Part shown: positions 9,097-16,790 of the stretch, piece by piece
Position numbering within the stretch: position 1 is the stretch's first letter
Layout: the number at the start of each line of letters is the position of its first letter
NCBI GenBank assembly: GCA_963710205.1
Contig: CAVPZG010000007.1
Span: 62,001-126,000, forward strand
Reading direction: 5' to 3'
Source of the DNA: Pacificimonas sp963710205
Lineage (GTDB): Bacteria > Pseudomonadota > Alphaproteobacteria > Sphingomonadales > Sphingomonadaceae
DNA: 64,000 bases
Program-made: the position numbers and the translations under genes
The notes under the pieces: model-generated
The model's database searches: none
What the model saw: only the letters and a program-made list of their open reading frames with translations
Told to the model about the DNA's origin: nothing

Positions 9097-10305
9097 TCAG
9101 CCCGCTTCCCCCGTCCCCGAGCGGAGCTGATATCGCTTCTCGTCCGGCAGCGGCTCCAGGACATCGCCGCGACCATAGACGCGGGCCGTTCCCCGGCGGT
9201 CACGCTTCGCCTGATAGAGCGCGAGATCGGCGCGGTGCATCAATTCGCTGCGGCAGTCGATGTCGTCCGTCAGCCAGCTTATGCCGATCGTTCCCGACAC
9301 CTGCAGCCGCTTCGCCCCCGTCCCCGCGATCATTCGCAGATCCCTGAGCAGGCGGCGCGCGCGCGTTTCCGCCTGATCGCAGTCATTCGGCAGGGACAGC
9401 ACGAGGACGAACTCGTCGCCGCCCAGCCGGGCAGGGAAGCAGCCGCCGAGATAGCCCGTCCTGAGCCGGGCGGCCGTTCGGCGCAGCAGTTCGTCGCCGG
9501 CCTGGTGCCCGAGTTCGTCATTGACCTGTTTGAAGCCATCGAGATCGATCATGAAGAGCGCAAGCCGGCCCCCCTGCCGCCGGGTCCGTTCGATCAGCCG
9601 GTCAAGCTGATCGTTCAGATGCGCCCGGCTGGCAATCTGGGTCAGGTCATCCGTGTTGACGCGCTTCAACAGGCTCTCTTCCAGCCGGTATCGATCCGTG
9701 ACATCCTGAAACACACCGATCAGCGCGACCGCCTCTCCGTTCACATATTCGACCTCGGCCGAGGTACGGACGCGGCGCTCCCGCCCCGTGGCGGTAATGA
9801 AATCGACCTCGAGATCGAACGCTTCTCCCGACGTCATGATCGCGTCGAGCGCCGCCGTCACCTCCGCACGGGCGCGGGGCGGGTAATATTGCAGCGCGTC
9901 ATCGAGCGGCGGCGTGTCCGTCTTTTCAAGACCGTGAATGGTATAGACGTTGTCGGACCATTCGATGAAATTGTCGGAAAGCCGCAGACGCCATGAGCCG
10001 ATATTGGCGATCCTCTCCGCCTGCCGGAACTGCGCTGCCTGCTGACTGAGTCGCTGCAGCGACTCCTCATGCCTGGCCAGCAGGTCCTGCAAGCGGCGCG
10101 CATCCATGCGCGACTGCACCAGCTTATGCGCGATGCCGCCAATCGTTTCCAGAATGTCGCGATCTTCGGGGAACAGCGTCTGCGTGGGGCCGATCAGGCC
10201 AAGCTCGCGAAAGATGTCCTCGCGCGCACGAGGAGCGACAGGCGGCGGCGCGCATGCCAGGGTTTTCCGGTGCGAAATGGCGGTCGAAAGCATGGCGAGA
10301 GACAT
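9097..10305 (-). CDS. PAS-GGDEF diguanylate cyclase
   Basis: A protein of about 402 residues without membrane segments. A coiled-coil-like stretch (MDARRLQDLLARHEESLQRLSQQAAQFRQ) leads into a PAS domain (IGSWRLRLSDNFIEWSDNVYTIHG) with a PAC-like end (ALIGVFQDVTDRYRLEESL). The C-terminal GGDEF domain begins DDLTQIASRAHLNDQL and has an intact active site LGGDEFVLVLS. No RxxD inhibitory site precedes GGDEF (sequence CFPARLGGDEF), so product feedback through the usual I-site is unlikely. It probably makes cyclic di-GMP, fitting the neighbouring motility genes. The frame is open to TTG 10311; ATG 10305 is preferred. A CtrA-like box lies just upstream. Confidence 0.9.
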   Translation of the reverse strand: MSLAMLSTAISHRKTLACAPPPVAPRAREDIFRELGLIGPTQTLFPEDRDILETIGGIAHKLVQSRMDARRLQDLLARHEESLQRLSQQAAQFRQAERIANIGSWRLRLSDNFIEWSDNVYTIHGLEKTDTPPLDDALQYYPPRARAEVTAALDAIMTSGEAFDLEVDFITATGRERRVRTSAEVEYVNGEAVALIGVFQDVTDRYRLEESLLKRVNTDDLTQIASRAHLNDQLDRLIERTRRQGGRLALFMIDLDGFKQVNDELGHQAGDELLRRTAARLRTGYLGGCFPARLGGDEFVLVLSLPNDCDQAETRARRLLRDLRMIAGTGAKRLQVSGTIGISWLTDDIDCRSELMHRADLALYQAKRDRRGTARVYGRGDVLEPLPDEKRYQLRSGTGEAG

Positions 10306-10317
10306 AGACAAGATGGG

Positions 10318-10332
10318 TTAACAACCCGTTGA
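10318..10332 (-). promoter_or_regulatory. CtrA-like box upstream of the diguanylate cyclase gene
   Basis: TTAA (10318-10321), seven bases, then TTGA (10329-10332): one mismatch from the TTAA-N7-TTAA consensus of the alphaproteobacterial cell-cycle regulator CtrA. It lies 13 bases before the chosen start. Short motifs of this kind occur by chance, so support is modest. Confidence 0.3.
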
Positions 10333-10402
10333 TTCCGGCAACCCGAAGTTGCAACGCCGGTTTCAGCACCGTCCTGCGACGGCTCGCCGCTTGACGGTGT
10401 TG

Positions 10403-10424
10403 GTGTTATATGGTTTTAGTACAC
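10403..10424. promoter_or_regulatory. Imperfect palindrome before the GntR gene, possible autoregulatory operator
   Basis: GTGT at 10403-10406 and ACAC at 10421-10424 bracket an A/T-rich core (TATATGGTTTTAGT) directly upstream of the ATG at 10427. YtrA-type GntR regulators often bind such a partial dyad over their own promoter. A TTGACG hexamer lies at 10391-10396. The site is proposed from position and symmetry only. Confidence 0.35.
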
Positions 10425-10426
10425 TC

Positions 10427-10774
10427 ATGTGGCAGGACGCTAAACCAATATATCTGCAGATCCGGGACCGTATTGCGGCCGCGATCATCGATGGAGATTT
10501 CGGGGTTGGCGAACCGCTGCCCTCCGTGCGCGTGCTTGCCGCGAAGGAGGAAGTGAACCCGCTCACCGTGTCAAAGGCCTATCAGGAACTGCAGGTCGCG
10601 GGTCTGGTGCAGGCGCGGCGGGGGCTGGGCCTCTTCATCATCGCGGGCGCGCGCGACCGGCTGGTTGACGAAGAGCGCCGGATATTCCTGGCGGATGACT
10701 GGCCGCGCATAAAGGCACATGTCGACCGTCTGGGGATCGACCTTCAGGATCTTCTGGAAACGGAAACCGCCTGA
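10427..10774 (+). CDS. GntR family transcriptional regulator, YtrA subfamily
   Basis: A 115-residue regulator consisting of a winged helix-turn-helix (PIYLQIRDRIAAAIIDGDFGVGEPLPSVRVLAAKEEVNPLTVSKAYQELQVAGLVQARRGLGLFI) and a short C-terminal helical segment (RRIFLADDWPRIKAHVDRLGIDLQDLL). The small size and short effector region define the YtrA subfamily, which normally controls an adjacent ABC exporter. No such exporter adjoins it here. ATG 10427 gives the standard N-terminus MWQDAKPIYLQI; an upstream ATG at 10349 would add 26 residues of unlikely sequence. Its 3' end overlaps the tail of the convergent TPR gene. Confidence 0.88.
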   Translation: MWQDAKPIYLQIRDRIAAAIIDGDFGVGEPLPSVRVLAAKEEVNPLTVSKAYQELQVAGLVQARRGLGLFIIAGARDRLVDEERRIFLADDWPRIKAHVDRLGIDLQDLLETETA

Positions 10775-12382
10775 GCAGGGGCGGGCTGGACGCTCGCCAT
10801 GCGGACCGCGGCCCGCATGACGGCGGGATCGGGCGCGGCTGATGATATCGGCAAGGACGGCGAATGCGCGGGCATAGGCTGGACGTTCGAACGTCGCGGC
10901 CGCCCGGCGGGCAAGCTGCGCTGAAACCGCACGATTTCCGGACAGGCGGGCCGCTATGGCAAGGCGGAGCAGGTGGATATCGTTCGCGCGTGAGGGTTCG
11001 CCAGCCAGCGCGCCCCCGGCAAGTGCCACAAACCCTGTCCAGTCGCGCCGCCCCCAGGCGATGTCGGCCCTGATGCGCTGCGCCGCGGAGCTGTCGTCAT
11101 CGGCCAGCCGCGCTTCGGCCTCGAGATAGCGTTTCATCGCCGTCAGCGCGGCCGCCTCTCTGCGCTTCACATCGGGTCCGCGAACGCTTTCGGGCAATGT
11201 GCGGAGCACCGTGACGGCATCGGCTGGATTGCCCAGCCTGATATGGAGACTGGCGATATGCTTGACCGCCTCGACCCGCGCCGCGCCTTCCAGACGATAT
11301 TCAGCCTGATGACCCAGAAGATTCGCGGCCTGACGCAGATGTCCGGCCGCCTCCAGGTCGCTCACAAGGATATTGACCATACGGTCCCCGTCAGGACCGG
11401 TCGGCAGCAGGTTGCGCCCCTCCCAGAATATGGCGAACCGCTCCGCCGGTGAGGTTTCGGTGCCGGACTGGAGAAGCTTTGCGTAAAGTGCGCGGGCGCT
11501 TGCCTTCGCCTTCATGCGCGCGTCGCCTTCGCCATGCGCCGCCAGCTGCGACAGGGCGGAAATTGCGGCTGCGACATCGTTCACCTCAAGCGACAGGCGA
11601 GCGATGCGGGCCAGCAGCAGCGCCTCCGCCGCGCCGCCGCGCCAGTCATGGCGGAGCGCCTCCAGACGCGCGCGGGCCGTGCCGGCGGCGATCAGCCCTG
11701 CGGAATGATCCATGTCGACGCGGCGAATTTCCGCGAGCAGGGCCGCAGCGGGATGTGCGCCCCGGGCAGCGCGCTCATAATGGCGGCGGGCAAGGTCGAT
11801 ATCCCCTGAAAGCTGGGCCAGGCGCCCGCGCCAATATTCTGTTTCGGACGCCCTGATGCCAGTGGTGACGTCCGGGAGGCGTTTGAGGGCAGCGACCGCC
11901 TGCGTGCGGTCATTCAAAAGCACTGCGGAACGAAGGCGCGCCATGTCTGACGCCGCCGTGCCGCAAGCGGGCTGGGCCAGTGCCTTCCTGTGCTGACCGA
12001 GACGCGACAGCGCGCGGGTGCGGACGGCGCAGGCCTGCGAAAGACCGTCAAAGGCGGGACCGTCGATACGGGCGAGCGCGGCCCTGTCATGGCCGGTTTC
12101 GAGAAGGGCGGTGGCATGGGCGATGCGAACGTCATGCGCCGCACCGCGCTCGGGGTCCTCGCTTGCAAGCACCGTCAGAACGCCGTCGGCCTCCCGGTAC
12201 AGCCCGTGCGCCGCGTACAGCCGCGCCAGCCGCCAGCGCCAGGCGCTGCGCGCTTCGGGGGGCGCCAGGCTGAGGGCGTGAAATGTGGATGCGATCGCCT
12301 GAGTGCTGGCGAACGCAGGTGTATTCGTGCCTGCAAGCGCAAGCACAGTCGCAATCCCAAGAGAGAAAAGGCCCCGTTTCAC
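10571..12382 (-). CDS. Exported TPR-rich protein of the motility cluster, probable 3' frameshift
   Basis: A 603-codon frame. It has a signal peptide (MKRGLFSLGIATVLALAGTNTPAFA) and then helical repeat sequence of the TPR type across most of its length (for example SETEYWRGRLAQLSGDIDLARRHYERAARGAHPAAALLAEI). It lies last in the fliL-fliM-DUF6468-motE operon. MotE in Sinorhizobium is the chaperone of the periplasmic motility protein MotC, so this exported protein may play a MotC-like role; that is inference from position. The last 90 codons look unnatural and run 200 bases into the GntR gene. Dropping one base near 10844 gives an end SAAPDPAVMRAAVRMASVQPAPAQA with a stop at 10744, which I think is the real C-terminus. 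Confidence 0.65.
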   Translation of the reverse strand: MKRGLFSLGIATVLALAGTNTPAFASTQAIASTFHALSLAPPEARSAWRWRLARLYAAHGLYREADGVLTVLASEDPERGAAHDVRIAHATALLETGHDRAALARIDGPAFDGLSQACAVRTRALSRLGQHRKALAQPACGTAASDMARLRSAVLLNDRTQAVAALKRLPDVTTGIRASETEYWRGRLAQLSGDIDLARRHYERAARGAHPAAALLAEIRRVDMDHSAGLIAAGTARARLEALRHDWRGGAAEALLLARIARLSLEVNDVAAAISALSQLAAHGEGDARMKAKASARALYAKLLQSGTETSPAERFAIFWEGRNLLPTGPDGDRMVNILVSDLEAAGHLRQAANLLGHQAEYRLEGAARVEAVKHIASLHIRLGNPADAVTVLRTLPESVRGPDVKRREAAALTAMKRYLEAEARLADDDSSAAQRIRADIAWGRRDWTGFVALAGGALAGEPSRANDIHLLRLAIAARLSGNRAVSAQLARRAAATFERPAYARAFAVLADIISRARSRRHAGRGPHGERPARPCSGGFRFQKILKVDPQTVDMCLYARPVIRQEYPALFVNQPVARARDDEEAQPPPRLHQTRDLQFLIGL

Positions 12383-12442
12383 AGCAGCGCGGATAGCATG
12401 GAACGGGTTAAGAGCGGGTAAGTGCCTGCCGGACCGGCGGTC

Positions 12443-13003
12443 CTATTCGGGCGGCGCGGCGCGGCGGCGCGGGCTACCGGCAAGCGCCATCATCAGGTCG
12501 CTGGCTGTTTCCGGGCGCATTTCCGCCAGGATCGCCGCCATGCTGCGCTCCTTCATGGCGAGCGCGACCTCGACCTGAACCGGCAGGTCAAGCCGTTCGA
12601 AAATGCGCGCGGCATCCTTCGGGCGCATGGCGGAATACATCTTCGTCAACTGCAGCATGCGCGGTTCGGCGGACGGCGGTGGTGCCGCGGTTGGCATGGA
12701 CTCTCCCGCGACGCCTGTAACCGCCGGGTCGGGCCGACCGGTCTGCGGTGCAGAAGTCGCGGCCATCAACGCGGCCTCGATATCGGCAAGATCGTCGCCG
12801 TCCACCGCCGGATCCTTCTCCCGCAGCGCGACCGTGGCACGGCTGGGTTCCATCTGCGCCACTGTCGCAGCGCCTGCCGTAGCGCCGCCGCCCGGCATCA
12901 GGGCGGCGATATCGACCGCGGCGAGAACGGCGTCCAGCCGCAGCGTCAGGGATGCGGCGATCGCCAGCAACGCCAGCATCAGCATACGCCCGATACCCAT
13001 CAT
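12443..13003 (-). CDS. motE: MotE-like flagellar protein (MgtE N-terminal-type domain)
   Basis: A 186-residue protein with an N-terminal hydrophobic segment (MLMLALLAIAASLTLRLDAVLA), a Pro/Ala-rich linker and a C-terminal helical domain: MLQLTKMYSAMRPKDAARIFERLDLPVQVEVALAMKERSMAAILAEMRPETASDLMMAL. The phrase MRPKDAARIFERL is typical of the FliG/MgtE-N-like domain of alphaproteobacterial MotE. Family knowledge places it in the periplasm as a chaperone for a motility protein. Its ATG overlaps the stop of the DUF6468 gene (13000-13003), so it belongs to the fliL-fliM operon. The symbol rests on domain plus context. Confidence 0.75.
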   Translation of the reverse strand: MMGIGRMLMLALLAIAASLTLRLDAVLAAVDIAALMPGGGATAGAATVAQMEPSRATVALREKDPAVDGDDLADIEAALMAATSAPQTGRPDPAVTGVAGESMPTAAPPPSAEPRMLQLTKMYSAMRPKDAARIFERLDLPVQVEVALAMKERSMAAILAEMRPETASDLMMALAGSPRRRAAPPE

Positions 13004-13491
13004 GCGGCCTTCCGCTGGCGCGCTTCGATCGCGGCGATGGCGGCGGCGAGACTGCCGGGCTTCGGCGGTGCTTTTGCGGCGGGTGCATAGGGGCGTTCGG
13101 CGTGCTCCGCGTGCGCTGCGGGCGTAACCGGCGCGGGTGACGATTGCCGGGCAGCCTGACGCGGCCGTGTCGCCGCCTTTTCCAGGCGTTCGGCGAGCGC
13201 TTCGCTCGTAGCGTTCATGGCCTCCATCTCGTCGGTCAGACGGCGGGCCTGCCGCAGACGGGCGCTGAGACGTTCCTCGGCCTCTTCGCCGGCCTCGGTC
13301 AGCGCGGAAACGGCGGACCTGGCCTGCATGATCGTGCCAGAAAGGCTTGCAACCAGCGCCTCGAGATCGGCGCGCGCGGAGCGGAAGTTGGCAAGGCGGC
13401 GCGACAGGATCATGCCGTAGACCAGCACCGAAACCAGCAGCGCGCCAAGGATCAGATCGAGTCCACGATCGAAAAGCAGTTCGGCAGTCAT
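13000..13491 (-). CDS. DUF6468 protein, flagellar cluster
   Basis: A 163-residue protein with one N-terminal membrane segment (LILGALLVSVLVYGMILSRRL) and a long coiled coil (residues about 30-115: DLEALVASLSGTIMQARSAVSALTEAGEEAEERLSARLRQARRLTDEMEAMNATSEALAERLEKA), then an Ala/Pro-rich tail. This is the architecture of DUF6468 proteins found directly behind fliM in alphaproteobacteria. The function is not established; membrane anchoring and linkage to fliM suggest flagellar assembly or motor support. It overlaps fliM and motE by four bases each. Confidence 0.8.
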   Translation of the reverse strand: MTAELLFDRGLDLILGALLVSVLVYGMILSRRLANFRSARADLEALVASLSGTIMQARSAVSALTEAGEEAEERLSARLRQARRLTDEMEAMNATSEALAERLEKAATRPRQAARQSSPAPVTPAAHAEHAERPYAPAAKAPPKPGSLAAAIAAIEARQRKAA

Positions 13492-14588
13492 GTGTAATCG
13501 TCCTGGCTTGGCATATAGCCTGGTGAGAGTTCGGCGGCGGGCGGCATGGATGCAGGCGGAGAAGCGGTATGGGAGAGGGTCACCCGCTCCTTTTCGAGGT
13601 CAGCCGTGCCGCGCTCGGACGGCCCTTCGGTCAGCTGGACGGCCACCCTGCCCCCGGACTGGCCCATTTCCCCAACGGCCAGCGTGACGCCGCCCGCCTT
13701 TACCGCGACGGGACGCTCAGCCGTCGCGCCAAGCGTGATGGTATCGCCCACCTTCAGGCGGCTGAGGTCGGACAGTTTCATCATGCGTTCCCCCAGCACC
13801 GCCTCGACCGTCATGTGCGAGGCGTGGAGTTCGGTGGCGAGATGCGATTCCCAGATCGTGTCGCGGCCGAATTTCTCGCCCATGAACCGTTCCAGGAGCT
13901 GTTCGCGGACAGGCTCAAGCGTGGCGTAGGGGATGGTGATTTCCATCGTTCCGCCGCGATCCTCCATATTGACCGACAGACGCAGATTGACGGCCGCGTT
14001 GGTGGGCCGCGCGATGCTGGCGAAACGGGGATTGGTTTCAATGCGTTCGAAGGCGAAGTTGACGGGCGACAATGGCTCAAAGGCAGCTGAGAGGTCCTTC
14101 ATCACGACATGCACCATACGCTCGACCAGCATGGTCTCGATGGTCGTGAAGCTGCGCCCCTCCGGCCGCATGTCGACACTGCCCCGGCGTCCACCAAGAA
14201 GGACGTCGACGACAGCATAGATGAGCCCGCTATGCAGCGTGACAAGCCCGTAATTGTCCCATTCCTGCGCGCGGAAGACAGCGAGCATGGCGGGCATCGG
14301 CACGTCGGTCAGATGGTCCCCGAAGCGGACGGATTCAACACTGTCGATCGTGACTTCGATATTGTCCGACGTGAAATTCCTGAGACTGGTCGTCATCACG
14401 CGCACCAGGCGATCGAAGATGACGTCGAGCATGGGCAGGCGTTCATAGGAAACGAGGCTGGAGCCAAGAATGGCGTCGATGCCCGTCCGGGGTTCCTCAT
14501 AGGGCGGATAGTCGGCATCCTGCGGGGCCAGCGACCATTCGGCCTCCACATCGTCATCGATCCATTTCGCGGCGGCGGACTCGGTCAT
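13488..14588 (-). CDS. fliM: Flagellar motor switch protein FliM
   Basis: A 366-residue FliM, part of the cytoplasmic C-ring that binds CheY-P and reverses rotation. After an acidic N-terminal region, the FliM core is recognisable: SYERLPMLDVIFDRLVRVMTTSLRNFTSDNIEV, LVTLHSGLIYAVVDVLLGG and FTTIETMLVERMVHVVMKDLSAAFEPLSPVNFAFERIETNPRFASI. A C-terminal SpoA domain follows (LGERMMKLSDLSRLKVGDTITLG). The C-terminal tail beyond SpoA (about 50 residues, Pro/Ser-rich) is somewhat long. It overlaps fliL upstream and the DUF6468 gene downstream by four bases each, so expression is coupled. Confidence 0.95.
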   Translation of the reverse strand: MTESAAAKWIDDDVEAEWSLAPQDADYPPYEEPRTGIDAILGSSLVSYERLPMLDVIFDRLVRVMTTSLRNFTSDNIEVTIDSVESVRFGDHLTDVPMPAMLAVFRAQEWDNYGLVTLHSGLIYAVVDVLLGGRRGSVDMRPEGRSFTTIETMLVERMVHVVMKDLSAAFEPLSPVNFAFERIETNPRFASIARPTNAAVNLRLSVNMEDRGGTMEITIPYATLEPVREQLLERFMGEKFGRDTIWESHLATELHASHMTVEAVLGERMMKLSDLSRLKVGDTITLGATAERPVAVKAGGVTLAVGEMGQSGGRVAVQLTEGPSERGTADLEKERVTLSHTASPPASMPPAAELSPGYMPSQDDYT

Positions 14589-15061
14589 TGCTGAATCATT
14601 TCCTGCACGAGGACGTCGCTGGCGCGCGCGGGATGCGCAGCCAGATTGACGCGGCGAAGAAGGTCCTCCTTCACACGGAAGGTGCCTGCGGAACCGGACA
14701 GGTCTTCCGGCCGGAGTTCGCGCAGATAGCCCTGAAAGCCGTCGATCACGGCGGGCAGGTGCGCCTCTAGCGCGCGGGCGTCGCCGGCGCTGGGTGCCTC
14801 AAGGATCACGCGGACCTTCAGATAGCGGCTCTCCCCATCGCCGGATGACAGGTTCACCATCATGTCGGGAACCTCGACATATTGCGGGCCGGCGGCGGGG
14901 GCGATGTCGGGGCTGGCATAGCGCAGCGCCACGACCGCCGCCGTCACGACAATGGCCAGCAGCGCGGCGAGTACGAGGTTTCGCCCACTGAACACGCGGC
15001 GCGGCAATTCCGCCGTGTGCGTCCGATAGTCCTCATCTGTAATCGTTTCGGCTGTCATCAT
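14585..15061 (-). CDS. fliL: Flagellar basal body-associated protein FliL
   Basis: A 158-residue single-pass protein. A cytoplasmic N-terminus of about 25 residues precedes the helix NLVLAALLAIVVTAAVVALRY. The periplasmic FliL domain reads YVEVPDMMVNLSSGDGESRYLKVRVILEA and ends FRVKEDLLRRVNLAAHPARASDVLVQEMIQQ. FliL surrounds the stator units and supports motor torque. It is the first gene of the minus-strand operon fliL-fliM-DUF6468-motE-TPR and diverges from flgF, so its promoter must lie in 15062-15237. Confidence 0.92.
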   Translation of the reverse strand: MMTAETITDEDYRTHTAELPRRVFSGRNLVLAALLAIVVTAAVVALRYASPDIAPAAGPQYVEVPDMMVNLSSGDGESRYLKVRVILEAPSAGDARALEAHLPAVIDGFQGYLRELRPEDLSGSAGTFRVKEDLLRRVNLAAHPARASDVLVQEMIQQ

Positions 15062-15097
15062 GTTTCCCCGGTCATGGGCAAACTATGCCGGTAATGG

Positions 15098-15114
15098 TTA
15101 ACGCGGCGCTAAAC
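15098..15114. promoter_or_regulatory. CtrA-like box between fliL and flgF
   Basis: TTAA (15098-15101), seven bases, CTAAAC (15109-15114): one mismatch from TTAA-N7-TTAAC. It is 37 bases from the fliL ATG on the minus strand. CtrA control of class II flagellar genes is established in Caulobacter; its use here is inferred. Confidence 0.4.
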
Positions 15115-15166
15115 CTCCCGGCAGTTCTTGCCGCCCGGCGGCAGCGTCGCCGAGGGCGCGGCAAAC

Positions 15167-15183
15167 TGGCATCATCATTGCTG
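15167..15183 (+). promoter_or_regulatory. Sigma-54 type promoter upstream of flgF
   Basis: TGGCATC-ATCA-TTGCTG: the GG at 15168-15169 and GC at 15180-15181 are separated by exactly ten bases, the hallmark of a -24/-12 promoter. It lies 55 bases before the flgF ATG at 15238 and points toward it. Caulobacter rod and hook genes use sigma-54 with the activator FlbD, which FliX regulates; fliX is present in this window. Confidence 0.6.
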
Positions 15184-15237
15184 GGCAGGGGCCGAGTGAC
15201 AGAATGCGCTCAGCAGGAAAAAGGCCCGCCGCACCAG

Positions 15238-15978
15238 ATGGACATCCAGCCGTCAATTTCCCTTTCCCACGCGACCGCGCTCCGCCGCCGCATGGATGTG
15301 GTCGCCAACAATATCGCCAATATGAACACATCGGGGTTCCGCCGCGAGGACAGCATGTTCTCCGCCGCGCCAACCCGCGTTGGCGGCGATGTGCCGATGG
15401 CGCTGAGGCAGGCGAACCATGTGATCGACCTTGGCCTGACGATGGACCGGAAATCGGGGCCGATGGTGGCCACAGGCTCGCCCCTGGACATCGCCATCGA
15501 GGGCGAGCACTGGCTGGCCGTGGAAGGCCCCGGCGGGACGCCCGCCTATACGCGCGCCGGACATCTGCAGATCCTGCCGACCGGCGAGCTTGCTCTTTCC
15601 TCTGGCGAGATCGTACTGGGCGAAGGCGGGTCCGCAATCACGCTGTCGGACGACGATCGCAACATCGAGATCGGGCCGGACGGGACCGTTTCCTCATCGC
15701 AGGGGATTGCGGGCCGCATAGAACTCTGGGCGCTTGCCGCCGGCGCACGCCCGCAGGCGCTTGGCGGCGGCCTCTATTCCGCCGAGGCCGCGCCGGTCGA
15801 AGCCGCCGATACCCGCATTCGTGCCGGTATGATCGAGGGCTCCAATGTGGAACCCATCGCCGAAATGACGAGGATGATCGACATCCTGCGCTCCTATCAG
15901 GCGAGCCAGAGCCTCAACGACAAGATCAACGACCTGCGCAGCCGCTCGATCGAGCGGCTGGGCCGCGTCAGCCAATAG
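15238..15978 (+). CDS. flgF: Flagellar basal-body rod protein FlgF
   Basis: A 246-residue proximal rod protein. The N-terminal rod/hook signature is RRRMDVVANNIANMNTSGFRRED, and the C-terminal signature is GMIEGSNVEPIAEMTRMIDILRSYQASQSLNDKINDLRSRSIERLG. The frame is open upstream to 15085, but ATG 15238 (MDIQPSISLSHATALRRR) gives the normal FlgF start and lies below the sigma-54 promoter. FlgF is exported by the flagellar type III system, so no signal peptide is expected. It leads the operon flgF-flgG-flgA-flgH. Confidence 0.93.
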   Translation: MDIQPSISLSHATALRRRMDVVANNIANMNTSGFRREDSMFSAAPTRVGGDVPMALRQANHVIDLGLTMDRKSGPMVATGSPLDIAIEGEHWLAVEGPGGTPAYTRAGHLQILPTGELALSSGEIVLGEGGSAITLSDDDRNIEIGPDGTVSSSQGIAGRIELWALAAGARPQALGGGLYSAEAAPVEAADTRIRAGMIEGSNVEPIAEMTRMIDILRSYQASQSLNDKINDLRSRSIERLGRVSQ

Positions 15979-16007
15979 ACAGCGTCAGCCAGTAAGGAGA
16001 CTTTCCC

Positions 16008-16790
16008 ATGCGTGCACTCAACATCGCCGGAACCGGCATGCTCGCCCAGCAGATGAACGTGGAGGTGATCTCCAACAATATCGCCAACATGAACACGACG
16101 GGCTTCAAGCGGCAGCGGGCGGAGTTTCAGGACCTGCTCTACCAGACCATCCAGCGCCCCGGCGCGGAAACGGGTGCGGTCGGCCAGCGCCGCGCGACCG
16201 GTATCCAGATCGGCGTCGGCGTCGCCGCGGCGGGGGTTTACCGCATCGACGAGCAGGGCGACCTGAACGCGACGGGCGGGCGTTTCGACCTTGCCATAGA
16301 CGGCCGCGGCTATTTCCGGGTGGAAATGCCATCGGGCGAAGAGGCCTATACGCGCGCCGGTTCGCTTCAGGTCAGTGCAGAGGGCGACCTCGTTACGCCG
16401 GAAGGCTACCGCGTGCTTCCAGGCGCCAGCATCCCCGAAGACGCGCTGGACGTCATCATTTCCGACACGGGCACAGTGCAGGTCCGCAGGGCGGGCGAAA
16501 CCGAACTGTCCGACGTGGGCGAGATCGAGCTGGCCAGTTTTCAGAACGAGGCGGGGCTGTCATCGCTTGGCCAGAACCTGCTGGCGGAAACCGAGGCGTC
16601 GGGCATAGCCATCGTCGGCCTGCCGGGTGAACCGGGTTTCGGCACGCTGCGGCAGGGCTTTCTGGAGACGTCCAACGTCAATCCGGTGTCGGAGATCACC
16701 AACCTGATTACCGCCCAGCGCGCCTATGAAATGAACAGCCGCGTCATCCAGACCGCCGACGAGATGATGACCCGTCTGGGACAGCGCTGA
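16008..16790 (+). CDS. flgG: Flagellar distal rod protein FlgG
   Basis: A 260-residue distal rod protein, the usual FlgG length. The start MRALNIAGTGMLAQQMNVEVISNNIANMNTTGFKRQRAEFQDLLYQTIQRPG is strongly conserved, and the C-terminus reads LETSNVNPVSEITNLITAQRAYEMNSRVIQTADEMMTRL. It follows flgF by 29 bases with an AAGGAG-type ribosome binding site at about 15993-15998. Its TGA overlaps the flgA ATG (TGATG, 16788-16792). Confidence 0.96.
   Translation: MRALNIAGTGMLAQQMNVEVISNNIANMNTTGFKRQRAEFQDLLYQTIQRPGAETGAVGQRRATGIQIGVGVAAAGVYRIDEQGDLNATGGRFDLAIDGRGYFRVEMPSGEEAYTRAGSLQVSAEGDLVTPEGYRVLPGASIPEDALDVIISDTGTVQVRRAGETELSDVGEIELASFQNEAGLSSLGQNLLAETEASGIAIVGLPGEPGFGTLRQGFLETSNVNPVSEITNLITAQRAYEMNSRVIQTADEMMTRLGQR

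Noticed and set aside
10751..10846. Reading the Arg-rich end of the TPR gene as a genuine C-terminal domain
   Set aside because: It lies in the region after the probable frameshift and continues across the convergent GntR gene; the other frame is more protein-like.
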